NCBI GenBank assembly: GCA_020637295.1
Contig: JACJWF010000001.1
Coordinates: 1-64,000, forward strand
Source of the DNA: Acidimicrobiaceae bacterium
GTDB taxonomy: Bacteria > Actinomycetota > Acidimicrobiia > Acidimicrobiales > Ilumatobacteraceae
Length of the DNA: 64,000 bases
Direction of reading: 5' to 3'
Below are positions 41,865 through 51,048 of the stretch, in pieces (positions within the stretch are counted from its first letter, which is position 1; each line of letters starts with the position of its first letter). Below the pieces are notes generated by a model. The model worked only from the letters and a program-made list of their open reading frames with translations, made no database searches and was not told the DNA's origin. Made by a program: the position numbers and the translations under genes.

Positions 41865-42533
41865 ATGCCACCCTCGTCCACCGTCGTCGCCCGGCCCGCC
41901 GGTGCGCCACCCACCCGGGCCGGCTGGGTGGACGGCCTGCTCCGCTCCGCCATCCTCCAGGGCGAGTTCCTGCCGGGGGAGAAGCTGTACGCCGAGCGCC
42001 TGGCGGAGCGGTGGGGCGTGTCGCCCACGCCGGTGCGGGAGACGTTCCAGCGCCTCGCCGGCGAGGGGCTGGTCGTCATCGAACCGCAGAAGGGTGCACG
42101 GGTCGCGCCGCTCAGTGTGGAGGAGGCGACCGAGGTCTACGAGCTGCGCCTGCTGCTGGACCCGGTGGCGGTGGAGCAGTCGGTCGCCGCCGGCCGGGAG
42201 GTGCCGTCCTTCGCGGCGGAGGTCGGCGTCGCGCACGCTGCGCTCGTGGCCCGCCACCGGTCGGCCGCCGAGTACCACGAGGCCCACCGCGTGTTCCACC
42301 TCGCCCTGGTGTCGCGGTGCCCGAACGGGCGCCTGGTGCAGCAGGTGGCCCAGCTGATGGCCCACTCGCAGCGGTTCCACGCCGTCGGTGCCGTCGCGTC
42401 GAGGGCGGCGGACCCTGCCGGCGAGCACCTGGCGTTGCGCGACGCGGCCGTCGCCGGGGACGGCGCGTTGGCGGCCGAGGTGCTCCGCGCCCACCTGCGC
42501 GGCACGCTGGACGCCGTGCGGGCCTCGGCGTGA
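41865..42533 (+). CDS. GntR family transcriptional regulator (FCD-type)
   Basis: 222 residues. The N-terminal winged helix contains LRSAILQGEFLPGEKLYAER and the recognition helix region GVSPTPVRETFQRLAGEGLV. The alpha-helical C-terminal domain (ELRLLLDPVAVEQSV, then HRVFHLALVSRCPN and SQRFHAVG) is of the FCD type that binds a carboxylate inducer, often with a metal. Divergent orientation and an adjacent palindrome suggest that it controls the hydroxylase/dioxygenase/FAH operon, releasing DNA in response to an intermediate. Start ATG is eight bases after TAACCT. Confidence 0.92.
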   Translation: MPPSSTVVARPAGAPPTRAGWVDGLLRSAILQGEFLPGEKLYAERLAERWGVSPTPVRETFQRLAGEGLVVIEPQKGARVAPLSVEEATEVYELRLLLDPVAVEQSVAAGREVPSFAAEVGVAHAALVARHRSAAEYHEAHRVFHLALVSRCPNGRLVQQVAQLMAHSQRFHAVGAVASRAADPAGEHLALRDAAVAGDGALAAEVLRAHLRGTLDAVRASA

Positions 42534-42572
42534 GCGGGGCCGGCCTCCGGTCCACTCGTTAGCGTGCGGGCC

Positions 42573-43046
42573 ATGGCCCGTTCGTACACCTTCACCGACC
42601 CGTACCACCTTGGCGTGGTGGTGTCCCACCTGGAGACGGCGATGGAGGAGATCGGCGTTGCCCACGGGGTGACGTGGGCATCCCTCCAGGACCGCGAGCA
42701 GCCATTGTGGACTCCCGGCTCCGGCGGCATCCGCACGCGGCTGCGCTTCACGTACTCCTGCGAAGGCCCCGTGCACATCGAGTTGCTCCAGGGCGAGGCC
42801 GGCACGTTCTGGGACGACGCGGTGTGGCACGGCCTGCAGCACACCGGCGTGTGGTGCGACGACGTGCCGGGCGAGACCGAGGCACTGGTGGCCGCGGGGT
42901 GGGAGTTGGTGGGTGCTCAGCGCAGCCCGCAGGACGGCTACGGATCGTTCACCTACCTGCGGTCGTCTGGTGGGTTCGTCCTGGAACTCGTCACCGCCGC
43001 TGCGCGTCCGCGCTTCGAGCAGTGGTGGGCCGGCGGGGCGCTGTGA
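42573..43046 (+). CDS. VOC (glyoxalase/bleomycin resistance) family protein
   Basis: 157 residues, one VOC repeat pair: HLGVVVSHLETAMEEIG at the start with a probable metal-binding His, GPVHIELLQGEAGTFWDD, LQHTGVWCDDVPGETEALVA, and GGFVLELVTAA with a terminal Glu ligand. Members range from isomerases to lyases; no reaction is assigned. ATG 42573 follows TAGCGT by seven bases. Probably independent of the aromatic operon on the other side of GntR. Confidence 0.88.
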   Translation: MARSYTFTDPYHLGVVVSHLETAMEEIGVAHGVTWASLQDREQPLWTPGSGGIRTRLRFTYSCEGPVHIELLQGEAGTFWDDAVWHGLQHTGVWCDDVPGETEALVAAGWELVGAQRSPQDGYGSFTYLRSSGGFVLELVTAAARPRFEQWWAGGAL

Positions 43047-43065
43047 GCGTGCCCGGCGCCGCCGC

Positions 43066-43953
43066 CTACATCGGCACGGTGAGCGCGAGGAACTCGATCA
43101 GAAGGTCCAGCGGGTTGGGGTCCGCCTCGGGCACCAGCAGGCCGGCGCCGGGGGTCGCGTCGCTGACGTCCACCTTGCGGTAGGCCGTGTTGGCCTCCAC
43201 GCCGGGGGCGTCGCACAGGCCCGACTGCACGCGGCCGTCGGTGACGCACCACACGGGGACCGCCGGCGAGGCGGCACCCAGGTCGGCAACCGTGCCGCCG
43301 AAGGACTCGCCGAGGTAGCTGCCGGGCGACAGGGTGAACGACCCGTCGCATGCCGCCGGGTGATCACCGTTCCACCAGACGCAGGCATCCACGGCGGCGT
43401 CGGCGCCGATGCCGGTCCCGAGCGTGACGATCCGGTCGGCGTCCACGCCGGGCATGCCGGCAGCCTGCTGGAGGATCCCATGGGCATCCGCCAACCACTT
43501 GTCCGGCGTCCAGTTGGAGCAGCCGTCCGGGTGCGGCGAGCACCCCTGGAAGGTGGCGATGAACACGTTGTAGGTCGGCTCGGGAGGCATCGCCGGGAAC
43601 CATCGGCCGTCCTGGAACGGGGTGTGCGAGAAGGTCGGGATCTGGTTGTGGGTGCCCCGGTTCTGCAGCCAGTTGGCCACCTCGAACCAGTCCTCCATGT
43701 CGCCCATCTCCCAGTGGAAGAGCACCACCAGCGGCGCCGGGTTGAGCGCCGCGGGGTAGAACAGCCCTTGCAGTTGGGCGCCGTCGGCCGACGCGAACGT
43801 GACCTCCACCGGATCCGCCGGGTAGGCGCCCGGCCCCGCCGCGCGTGTGGTGGTGGGCGCCACCGTCGCGGGGGCGGCATCGTCGCCGGAGCATGCGGCG
43901 AGCAGGAGCGCAGGCGCGACGAGGAGCGCGGGGAGCAGGCGTGACCGGGCCAT
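43066..43953 (-). CDS. Lipoprotein with degenerate alpha/beta-hydrolase fold
   Basis: 295 residues. Lipoprotein signal MARSRLLPALLVAPALLLAAC with lipobox cysteine. The core has alpha/beta-hydrolase features: PLVVLFHWEMGDMEDW, then RIVTLGTGIGADAAVDACVW, where the nucleophile elbow reads GTGIG. The usual serine is replaced by glycine, so ordinary esterase activity looks lost. Six cysteines and the C-terminal LVPEADPNPLDLLIEFLAL are otherwise unremarkable. It may bind rather than cleave a substrate outside the membrane. ATG 43953 follows a minus-strand TAGCCT by six bases. Confidence 0.8.
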   Translation of the reverse strand: MARSRLLPALLVAPALLLAACSGDDAAPATVAPTTTRAAGPGAYPADPVEVTFASADGAQLQGLFYPAALNPAPLVVLFHWEMGDMEDWFEVANWLQNRGTHNQIPTFSHTPFQDGRWFPAMPPEPTYNVFIATFQGCSPHPDGCSNWTPDKWLADAHGILQQAAGMPGVDADRIVTLGTGIGADAAVDACVWWNGDHPAACDGSFTLSPGSYLGESFGGTVADLGAASPAVPVWCVTDGRVQSGLCDAPGVEANTAYRKVDVSDATPGAGLLVPEADPNPLDLLIEFLALTVPM

Positions 43954-44006
43954 GGCGCGAGGCTATGCCGCAGGGACGTGCGCTGCGCGGTCGGTAGGGT
44001 GGCCGG
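43954..44006. promoter_or_regulatory. Divergent leaderless promoter pair (lipoprotein / larE)
   Basis: Minus-strand TAGCCT (43960-43965, gap 6) and plus-strand TAGGGT (43995-44000, gap 6) serve the starts at 43953 and 44007. No ribosome sites. Confidence 0.5.
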
Positions 44007-44807
44007 GTGCTCGACCCGTCGCAGGCCGCCAAGCTCGCCGCGCTGGAGGCCCACCTGCGCGAGTTGGGTCGCGTCGTGGTGGCGTTCAGCGGCGGCGCGG
44101 ACTCCGCGTTCCTGGCGGCCGTGGCGCACCGCACGCTCGGCAAGGGGGGCGCACATGCCGTCACGGCGGTGTCGCCGTCGCTCGCCGGCGACGAAGAAGC
44201 GGACTGCCGGGCGCTGGCGCAGGAGTGGGGCTTGCGGTGGACTGCGGTGGTCACCCACGAGATGGAGCGCGCCGCGTACCGGGCCAACGACTCGGACCGC
44301 TGCTTCCACTGCAAGGCCGAGTTGATGGACGTCGTCGGGCCGCTGGCCGCAGCGGAGGGTGCCGTCGTCGCGCTCGGCGTGAACCTCGACGACCTCGGCG
44401 AGCACCGCCCGGGGCAGAAGGCCGCGCAGGAGGCGGGCGGTGTGTTCCCGCTGGTGGTGGCCGAGTTCACCAAGGCGGACGTGCGCGACGTGTCCCGTCA
44501 CCTCGGGCTGCGCACGTGGGACAAGCCGGCGATGGCCTGCCTGGCCAGCCGCATCCCGTACGGCACGGCGGTCTCGGTGCCCCTGTTGACCACGCTGGAT
44601 CGCGCCGAAGCCGCGCTGCGCCGCCTGGGGTTCCGCCAGTTGCGGGTGCGTCACTACGACGACACGGCCCGGCTGGAGGTGCCGCTCGAGGACCTGGCTG
44701 CGGTGCTGGCCCGGCGTGAGGCCGTGGTGACGGCGGTGAAGGCTCAGGGCTACCGCTACGTCACGCTGGACCTCGAGGGCTTCCGATCCGGCAACCTCAA
44801 CGGGTAG
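44007..44807 (+). CDS. larE: LarE-type sulfur-transfer ATPase (nickel-pincer cofactor synthesis)
   Basis: 266 residues. PP-loop SGGADS (28-33) binds ATP. Three cysteines, Cys99 and Cys102 (RCFHCKAELMD) and Cys178 (AMACLASRIPYG), match the [4Fe-4S]-binding LarE group rather than the single-cysteine sacrificial type. It converts pyridinium-biscarboxylate mononucleotide to the thiocarboxylate form for the Ni-pincer cofactor of lactate racemase and related epimerases. GTG 44007 follows TAGGGT by six bases. LarB and LarC, needed for the full pathway, are not in this window. Confidence 0.88.
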   Translation: MLDPSQAAKLAALEAHLRELGRVVVAFSGGADSAFLAAVAHRTLGKGGAHAVTAVSPSLAGDEEADCRALAQEWGLRWTAVVTHEMERAAYRANDSDRCFHCKAELMDVVGPLAAAEGAVVALGVNLDDLGEHRPGQKAAQEAGGVFPLVVAEFTKADVRDVSRHLGLRTWDKPAMACLASRIPYGTAVSVPLLTTLDRAEAALRRLGFRQLRVRHYDDTARLEVPLEDLAAVLARREAVVTAVKAQGYRYVTLDLEGFRSGNLNG

Positions 44808-44825
44808 GCCCTACTGTCGCGGGCC

Positions 44826-45872
<1,047 letters not shown>

Positions 45873-45887
45873 GCCGCCCGGCGGGCG

Positions 45888-46988
45888 TCAGCGCTCCAGC
45901 GCCCACAGGCGCACGGGGTCGGTGAAGCCCTTCAGCTGCCGCCGGCCTGCCGGCTCGAACTCCAGGTACGGCGCGGCGCGGGTGACGCCCTCGTCCACCA
46001 ACACTTCGCCGGGCACGGCGATGTCGGCGATGCGCGACGCCAGGTTCACCGTGCTGCCGTAGACGTCGCCGCCGGCCGTCACCACCGGGCCGTGGGCCAG
46101 GCCGCCACGGGCGCGCACGCCGCGCTCGTCGGCCCAGGCCAGCAGGCCACGGGCCACTGCACAGGCCTCCTCGGCCGTGATGGTGCTGAACATCACCTCG
46201 TCGCCGATCAGCTTGATCAGCCGGCCACCCTGCCCGCTCACCAGATCCAGCGCTGCCGACTCGAAGCCCACCACCAGCTCCAGCAGTTCCTCCGAGGTCG
46301 CCGCGGCGGTGCGGGTGGTGAACCCGCTGAGGTCCACGAAGCCGATGGCGAGGCGCACGGACGAGTAGTCCTCGGAGCCGGCCCGCCGTGAATTGCTGGT
46401 GGTCGCCTGCAGATGCATGCGGAACAGCGGGCCGAAGATCTGGCTGACGTTGTCCACCAGTTGCACGCCGGCGAGGCTGGCCTTGGCCAGTGTCACCTCG
46501 TCCCGTCGCCCCTCCTGCAGGGGAGCCTCCACGTCGCGGAGGAACATCTCCGTGGCCGCCTCGGCCACACGCCGGAACGAGCTGGCCATCACGCGGATGA
46601 AGTGCAGCAGTTCATCGCGGCTGAAGAAGGCGTCTGCCGCTGCGAACAGCTCGAACATCTGCACCTCGTGCTCGCAGAACACGGTTGCGGCCGGATCGGC
46701 GGAGGGGAATCCCGTCGCCCGGCGGATCTGCTGAACGGTCGCGAGGGGCAGCCCCGTGCGGGCGGCGATGTCGTTGGCGGTGAGCGTCGGTGCCGGTCGC
46801 ATGGTGCGATCGCTGACGAGGGAGATCAACTGACCGGCGGCGTTGGCGGTCACCATCTCGGCGAGGCTGGCGCCCTGGGAACTGATCCACTCCAGCAGCT
46901 CCAGGCGTTCCCCGGCGCAGGAGTCGTTGGGGTCGTACAACCCGGCGGCTCGCCATTGCTCGATCTGCGAGTGCTGGACCTGTGCCAT
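45888..46988 (-). CDS. Class III adenylate/guanylate cyclase with Rv1264-like N-terminal domain
   Basis: 366 residues, no membrane segments. The C-terminal cyclase domain has metal-binding Asp219 (GFVDLSGFT) and Asp263 (KLIGDEVMF), then GDVYGSTVNLASRI with the asparagine/arginine pair. The N-terminal half, with LTANDIAARTGLPLATVQQI and FAAADAFFSRDELLHFIRVM, resembles the autoinhibitory regulatory domain of the mycobacterial pH-sensing cyclases Rv1264/Rv2212. It likely produces cAMP; a guanylate product is not excluded. ATG 46988 lies nine bases after a minus-strand TACCGT. It is divergent from an SDR. Confidence 0.92.
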   Translation of the reverse strand: MAQVQHSQIEQWRAAGLYDPNDSCAGERLELLEWISSQGASLAEMVTANAAGQLISLVSDRTMRPAPTLTANDIAARTGLPLATVQQIRRATGFPSADPAATVFCEHEVQMFELFAAADAFFSRDELLHFIRVMASSFRRVAEAATEMFLRDVEAPLQEGRRDEVTLAKASLAGVQLVDNVSQIFGPLFRMHLQATTSNSRRAGSEDYSSVRLAIGFVDLSGFTTRTAAATSEELLELVVGFESAALDLVSGQGGRLIKLIGDEVMFSTITAEEACAVARGLLAWADERGVRARGGLAHGPVVTAGGDVYGSTVNLASRIADIAVPGEVLVDEGVTRAAPYLEFEPAGRRQLKGFTDPVRLWALER

Positions 46989-47029
46989 CAGTGTGGGACG
47001 GTAGCCGCCCGCCACTACGGTCGCGCCCC
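46989..47029. promoter_or_regulatory. Divergent leaderless promoter pair (cyclase / SDR)
   Basis: Minus-strand TACCGT (46998-47003, gap 9) and plus-strand TACGGT (47016-47021, gap 8) lie within 41 bases. No ribosome sites are present. Confidence 0.5.
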
Positions 47030-47851
47030 ATGTCCACCGTGCTCATCACCGGCTGCAGCAGCGGGTTCGGCGAACTCGCTGCGCTCACGTTCCACCGCAA
47101 CGGCCACCGTGTGTTCGCCACCATGCGTCGTCCGGGGGCGTCGGCCGCGATCAACGAGGTCCCGGAGATCGAGCAGCTGCCGCTGGACGTCACCGTCGAC
47201 CACTCGGTGCAGGCCGCCGTGGCCGAGGTGATCGAGCGCGCCGGCAGCCTGGACATCGTGGTCAACAACGCCGGCATCGAGGTGTTCGGTGCCGTGCATC
47301 TGGCCGCCGACGAGGAGGTGCTGCGCCAGATGGACACCAACGTGCTCGGCGTGGTGCGCATGGCCCGGGCCGTGGTGCCGCACATGGTGGCGCAGGGCGG
47401 CGGCGCCTTCGTCACGGTGGGCTCCGTGGCCGGGTTGGTGGGTGCGCCGTACGGGGGCATCTACGCCGCCAGCAAGCATTCCGTCGAGGCCCTGACCGAG
47501 GCGATGCACTTCGAGCTGTCGCAACTGGGCATCCGGGTGAGCGTGGTGGAGCCTGGCCAGTTCGCCACCCAGCTGGGTGCGAAGGGGTTCACGGTCGCGG
47601 CGATGACGGAGGACACCGCGGAGCACGATCGATGGCAGCGGTTCCGCGCCGCCCAGCGCAGCCTGGTGAACGGCCAGCCGGCCGACCCCCAGCAGGTGGC
47701 CGATGTCATCTACCAGGCCGCCACGGAGCGCCCGGGCAAGCTTCGCTGGCCGGTGGGCGCGGACGCCGACCTGATCATCGCCACGAAGTCGTCGATGCCC
47801 TTCGAGGACTTCGACACCACCATGCGCGCCGCCCTCGACTGGCACGAGTAG
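47030..47851 (+). CDS. Short-chain dehydrogenase/reductase
   Basis: 273 residues. TGCSSGFGELAALTFHRNG is the classical cofactor loop, with NNAGIEVFGAV, the catalytic Ser in VTVGSVAGLVGAPYGG, and YAASKHSVEALTEAM (YxxxK). The T-G-x-S-S-G-x-G form with Arg at ATMRR after the second strand favours NADP(H). Such proteins are often retinol or hydroxysteroid dehydrogenases. ATG 47030 was chosen from TACGGT eight bases upstream. A strong hairpin follows the stop. Confidence 0.92.
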   Translation: MSTVLITGCSSGFGELAALTFHRNGHRVFATMRRPGASAAINEVPEIEQLPLDVTVDHSVQAAVAEVIERAGSLDIVVNNAGIEVFGAVHLAADEEVLRQMDTNVLGVVRMARAVVPHMVAQGGGAFVTVGSVAGLVGAPYGGIYAASKHSVEALTEAMHFELSQLGIRVSVVEPGQFATQLGAKGFTVAAMTEDTAEHDRWQRFRAAQRSLVNGQPADPQQVADVIYQAATERPGKLRWPVGADADLIIATKSSMPFEDFDTTMRAALDWHE

Positions 47852-47853
47852 CC

Positions 47854-47891
47854 GGAGGGTTTCGTGCTCGGAGGTGCGCCCGAAACCCTCC
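47854..47891 (+). terminator. Terminator-like hairpin after the SDR gene
   Basis: A perfect 11-base stem GGAGGGTTTCG / CGAAACCCTCC with a 16-base loop starts two bases after the SDR stop. No T-tract follows, but the stem is strong and conserved in form with other hairpins in the window. Confidence 0.6.
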
Positions 47892-47943
47892 AATGCCTGT
47901 CCGACGGGCGCGACGGGCGGTGCGGGGGCTACCGTCCGCCTTC

Positions 47944-49125
47944 ATGAGCAGCAACGGATTCGTCGCCCCCGGCTGGGAAGGCGTTCGCGCCGCGTTCGAG
48001 CACAACCTCACCGAGGGCGAGGACGTCGGCGCCGGCGTCGCCGTCTACCACCGTGGGGCCCCCGTGGTGGACCTCACCGGCGGCTGGTTCGACCAGTCCG
48101 AGACCCGCCCCTACGACGCCGACACGCTGCAACTCGTGTTCAGCACCACCAAGGGCATCACGGCGATCGCGGCGGCCATCTGCGTGCAGCGCGGCTGGCT
48201 GGCTTACGACCGTCCGGTGGCCGAGTACTGGCCGGAGTTCGCCGCGCACGGCAAGGGTGAGGCCACGGTGGCCCAACTGCTCAGCCACCAGTGCGGCCTG
48301 TTCAGCGTGCAGGGCGACATCACCATGGCGGAGGCCCTGGATTGGCCGACGATCACCGCCCGCCTGGCCGACACGGCGCCGGAGTGGCCGATCGGCAGCA
48401 CCCACGGGTACCACGCCCTCACCTACGGCTGGCTGGCCGGCGAGTTGGTGCGCCGCGCCGACCCTGCACACCGCAGCATCGGCCGCTTCGTGCAGGACGA
48501 GATCGCCGGCCCGGTGGGTGCCGAGTGCTACCTCGGGCTGCCCGAGCAGCACGAGCCCCGGGTGTCGCCGATGATCGGTGGCCTGGGCGGCGACGCCGTG
48601 GAGGACCCCGCGGTGCGCCAGATGATCGAGATGTTCATGGGGCCGGGCACCAACGCCGGCCGGGCGCTGAGCCTGAACGGCGCCTTCGCCGCCGATGGCG
48701 AGAACCCGTGGAACACCCGGGCCGTGCACGCCGCCGAGATCCCCGCGGCCAACGCCATCACCAACGCCGGCGCGCTGGCCCGCATCTACGCCGCCACGAT
48801 GGCCCCGGTGGACGGGGTGCAGCTGCTGGACGACGAGGTCCGTGAGGTCGCCCGCCGCACCGTCACCCCGGAGAACGAGCCCGACGCCTGCCTCATCGTG
48901 CCCACCGCCTTCGGCATGGGCTTCATGACGCCCAGCATGTTCATGCCCTTCGCCGGCCCAGGGTGCTACGGGCACCCGGGCGCCGGTGGCTCGGTGGCGT
49001 TCGCCCAACCCGAACGCGGCCTGGCCCTCGGCTACGTGATGAACAAGATGGCCGGCAACCTGGCCAACGACGTGCGGGCGATGGCGCTGATCGAGGCCGC
49101 CACCGCGGCCGCCGACGCTGCCTGA
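47944..49125 (+). CDS. Serine hydrolase, class C beta-lactamase/EstB family
   Basis: 393 residues. The nucleophile SxxK is in VFSTTKGITAIAAAI, and the second motif resembles YxN at GYHALTYGWLAGEL. The third, KTG-equivalent, lies in GCYGHPGAGGSVAFAQPERG. No signal peptide, so it is cytosolic. These proteins are esterases, transesterases or peptidases rather than drug-inactivating enzymes. ATG 47944 follows TACCGT by eight bases. Confidence 0.9.
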   Translation: MSSNGFVAPGWEGVRAAFEHNLTEGEDVGAGVAVYHRGAPVVDLTGGWFDQSETRPYDADTLQLVFSTTKGITAIAAAICVQRGWLAYDRPVAEYWPEFAAHGKGEATVAQLLSHQCGLFSVQGDITMAEALDWPTITARLADTAPEWPIGSTHGYHALTYGWLAGELVRRADPAHRSIGRFVQDEIAGPVGAECYLGLPEQHEPRVSPMIGGLGGDAVEDPAVRQMIEMFMGPGTNAGRALSLNGAFAADGENPWNTRAVHAAEIPAANAITNAGALARIYAATMAPVDGVQLLDDEVREVARRTVTPENEPDACLIVPTAFGMGFMTPSMFMPFAGPGCYGHPGAGGSVAFAQPERGLALGYVMNKMAGNLANDVRAMALIEAATAAADAA

Positions 49126-49131
49126 CCAGGT

Positions 49132-50178
49132 TCAGGCGCTGGGTACAGCGCCGGGGAAGTGGGTCTCGACCACCTCGGGGTAGCTGCGGACGTAGTAGTT
49201 CCACATCTGCTCGCCGAACACCGGCGCGCTGGTGGAGTCGATGCCCTCGGCGCCGTCGAGCAGTTCGTGGCGCGTGGCCATGAACCCGGCAGCGCGATGG
49301 CGCGGGCTGGCGGCGACGGCGTCGGCGAACCGGGCCGGCAGCGGCAGCGCGTGCAGCGGGGTGCGCAGGTCCGGCCCGTGGAAGTAGGCGCTGGAGAAGC
49401 GCTCCTCAGTGGCGATGACCCGATGGGTGGCGGCGACGAAGTAGTTGGCCGTCAACGCCTGCAGCATCTCTCCCACGTTGATGATGAACGCGCCTGCGGG
49501 CGGGTCCACGTCGATCCACTCGCCGTCGGGGCCCTGGGCCTGCAGCCCACCCACGCCGTGCTGCAGCAGCACGGTGAGGAACCCGGCGTCGTGGTGGGCG
49601 TTGACCCCGGCCTCGCCGGGCGGTGTGGTGGGGTAGTGGATCAGCTTCACCAGGCTGAACGGCCGCTCGCCGAAGAGGTTGCGGAGGTGATGGCGGTCCA
49701 GCCCGAGGCCCAGCGACATCGCTTCCATCAGCGTCCACGCCACCCGCCCTGTCTCGGCGAAGAACTGCTCCACCGCAGCGCGGAAGCCGGGCAGCACCTC
49801 GTCGGGCAGCCAGGGGTTGGGGCCGTCGAGGCGGAGGTACGGCGGCTCCGCCTCCGGACCGTACGGCGGGTGCTCCGTGCACAGGTCCAGTTGCTCGCGG
49901 TGGTCCACCCGGTTGTTGGTGAGCTCGGCACCGACGGCCTCCCACCCGCGGAAGTGGGGCGACCGCCGCTTGTCGATCCCCGCCTTCACCGCGTCGGGCA
50001 GGGCGAAGAACTGCTCCAGCAGGCCGAAGTAGTGCTCCACGAAGTCGGCCGGCACCCCGTGGTCCACCACGTACAGGAAGCCGATGTCGTGGCATGCCCG
50101 GCACAGCGCCTGCGCGGCCGGCACAGGGTCGTCGGCGGCGAGAAAGTCGGCAATGGAGAACGTGGGGATCGTCGTCAC
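49132..50178 (-). CDS. Isopenicillin-N-synthase-like non-heme Fe(II) oxygenase
   Basis: 348 residues. The iron triad is His195-x-Asp197 (VNAHHDAGFLTVLL) and His252 (AATHRVIATEE), with the 2-oxoglutarate-binding Arg260-x-Ser262 (ERFSSAYF). The N terminus (IPTFSIADFLAADDPVPAAQ, then CHDIGFLYVVDHGVP) is typical of the DIOX-N/2OG-FeII family. The product is likely hydroxylation, desaturation or ring modification of a small molecule. GTG 50178 follows a minus-strand TAACGT by seven bases. It is convergent with the serine hydrolase gene, separated by six bases. Confidence 0.9.
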   Translation of the reverse strand: MTTIPTFSIADFLAADDPVPAAQALCRACHDIGFLYVVDHGVPADFVEHYFGLLEQFFALPDAVKAGIDKRRSPHFRGWEAVGAELTNNRVDHREQLDLCTEHPPYGPEAEPPYLRLDGPNPWLPDEVLPGFRAAVEQFFAETGRVAWTLMEAMSLGLGLDRHHLRNLFGERPFSLVKLIHYPTTPPGEAGVNAHHDAGFLTVLLQHGVGGLQAQGPDGEWIDVDPPAGAFIINVGEMLQALTANYFVAATHRVIATEERFSSAYFHGPDLRTPLHALPLPARFADAVAASPRHRAAGFMATRHELLDGAEGIDSTSAPVFGEQMWNYYVRSYPEVVETHFPGAVPSA

Positions 50179-50247
50179 GGCTGCGACGTTAGGGAACGAC
50201 TCGGAGCGCGGAGCAACTCGATTGGTGATGTGACGCGCGGCACCGGC

Positions 50248-50289
50248 TACGGTGTCGGGAACTCAAGCACGGAGGGGGGAAGACTCGGC
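50248..50289 (+). promoter_or_regulatory. Promoter and leader of the liv-type ABC operon
   Basis: TACGGT (50248-50253) lies well upstream of the GTG start at 50290. A purine-rich GGAGGGGGGAAG (50271-50282) serves as Shine-Dalgarno. Unlike most single genes here, this operon therefore has a leader and a ribosome site. Confidence 0.55.
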
Positions 50290-51048
50290 GTGAGTTTGCT
50301 CGACGTAGACGACGTGACGGTGCGCTTCGGCGGCATCGTCGCGCTCGACGGACTCTCGTTCTCGATCGAGGAGGGCCACATCTGCGGCCTCATCGGTCCG
50401 AACGGGGCCGGCAAGACGACGATGTTCAACGTCGTCAGCCGCATCTACCAGCCGACCTCCGGGTCGGTCCGGTTCCGTGGCAAGGAACTGCTGGAGGTCC
50501 CGGCCCACGGGATCGCCAAGCTGGGCATCGCCCGCACGTTCCAGAACCTGGCCCTGTTCCCCACGATGTCGCTGCTGGACAATGTGATGGTCGGCGCGCA
50601 CAGCCAGGGCAAGATCGGTTTCGGCCGGGCAGTGTTCCGTGTCGGCGCCCACAAGGAGAACGTGGCCACCCGCAACTTCGCCGGCGACCTGCTGCACGAG
50701 CTCGGCCTGGGCACGTGGGCGTTCCGCCCCGCCATGGGTCTGCCGTTCGGCACCCTGAAGCGCCTGGAGATCGCCCGTGCCTTGGCCGCCCGCCCCAGCT
50801 TCCTGCTGATGGACGAGCCGGCCAGCGGCCTCACCCACGGCGAGGTCGACGAACTGGCCGAGACGATCGTGAAGATCCGTGACCAGTTCGACCTCACGGT
50901 GCTGCTGGTGGAGCACCACATGAGCATGGTGATGGGCATCAGCGACCGGGTGGTCGCCATGGAGTTCGGTCGCAAGATCGCCGACGGCACGCCGGACGAA
51001 GTGCAGCGCGACGAAGCCGTCATCGCCGCCTACCTGGGGTCGTCATGA
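50290..51048 (+). CDS. livG: Branched-chain amino-acid-type ABC transporter ATP-binding protein (LivG)
   Basis: 252 residues. Walker A GPNGAGKTTMFN, the short LivG-type signature region GLPFGTLKRLEIARALAARP, Walker B FLLMDEPASGLTH and switch His in VLLVEHHMSMVMG. LivG pairs with LivF to power import. First gene of a five-gene operon livG-livF-livH-livM-livK with overlapping or abutting start and stop codons. Substrate range of such importers includes branched amino acids, amides, urea or aromatic acids, so the solute is not certain. Confidence 0.94.
   Translation: MSLLDVDDVTVRFGGIVALDGLSFSIEEGHICGLIGPNGAGKTTMFNVVSRIYQPTSGSVRFRGKELLEVPAHGIAKLGIARTFQNLALFPTMSLLDNVMVGAHSQGKIGFGRAVFRVGAHKENVATRNFAGDLLHELGLGTWAFRPAMGLPFGTLKRLEIARALAARPSFLLMDEPASGLTHGEVDELAETIVKIRDQFDLTVLLVEHHMSMVMGISDRVVAMEFGRKIADGTPDEVQRDEAVIAAYLGSS

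Noticed and set aside
47944..49125. Antibiotic beta-lactamase
   Set aside because: No signal peptide and the motifs fit the broad esterase/serine hydrolase family, not a drug-hydrolysing enzyme.
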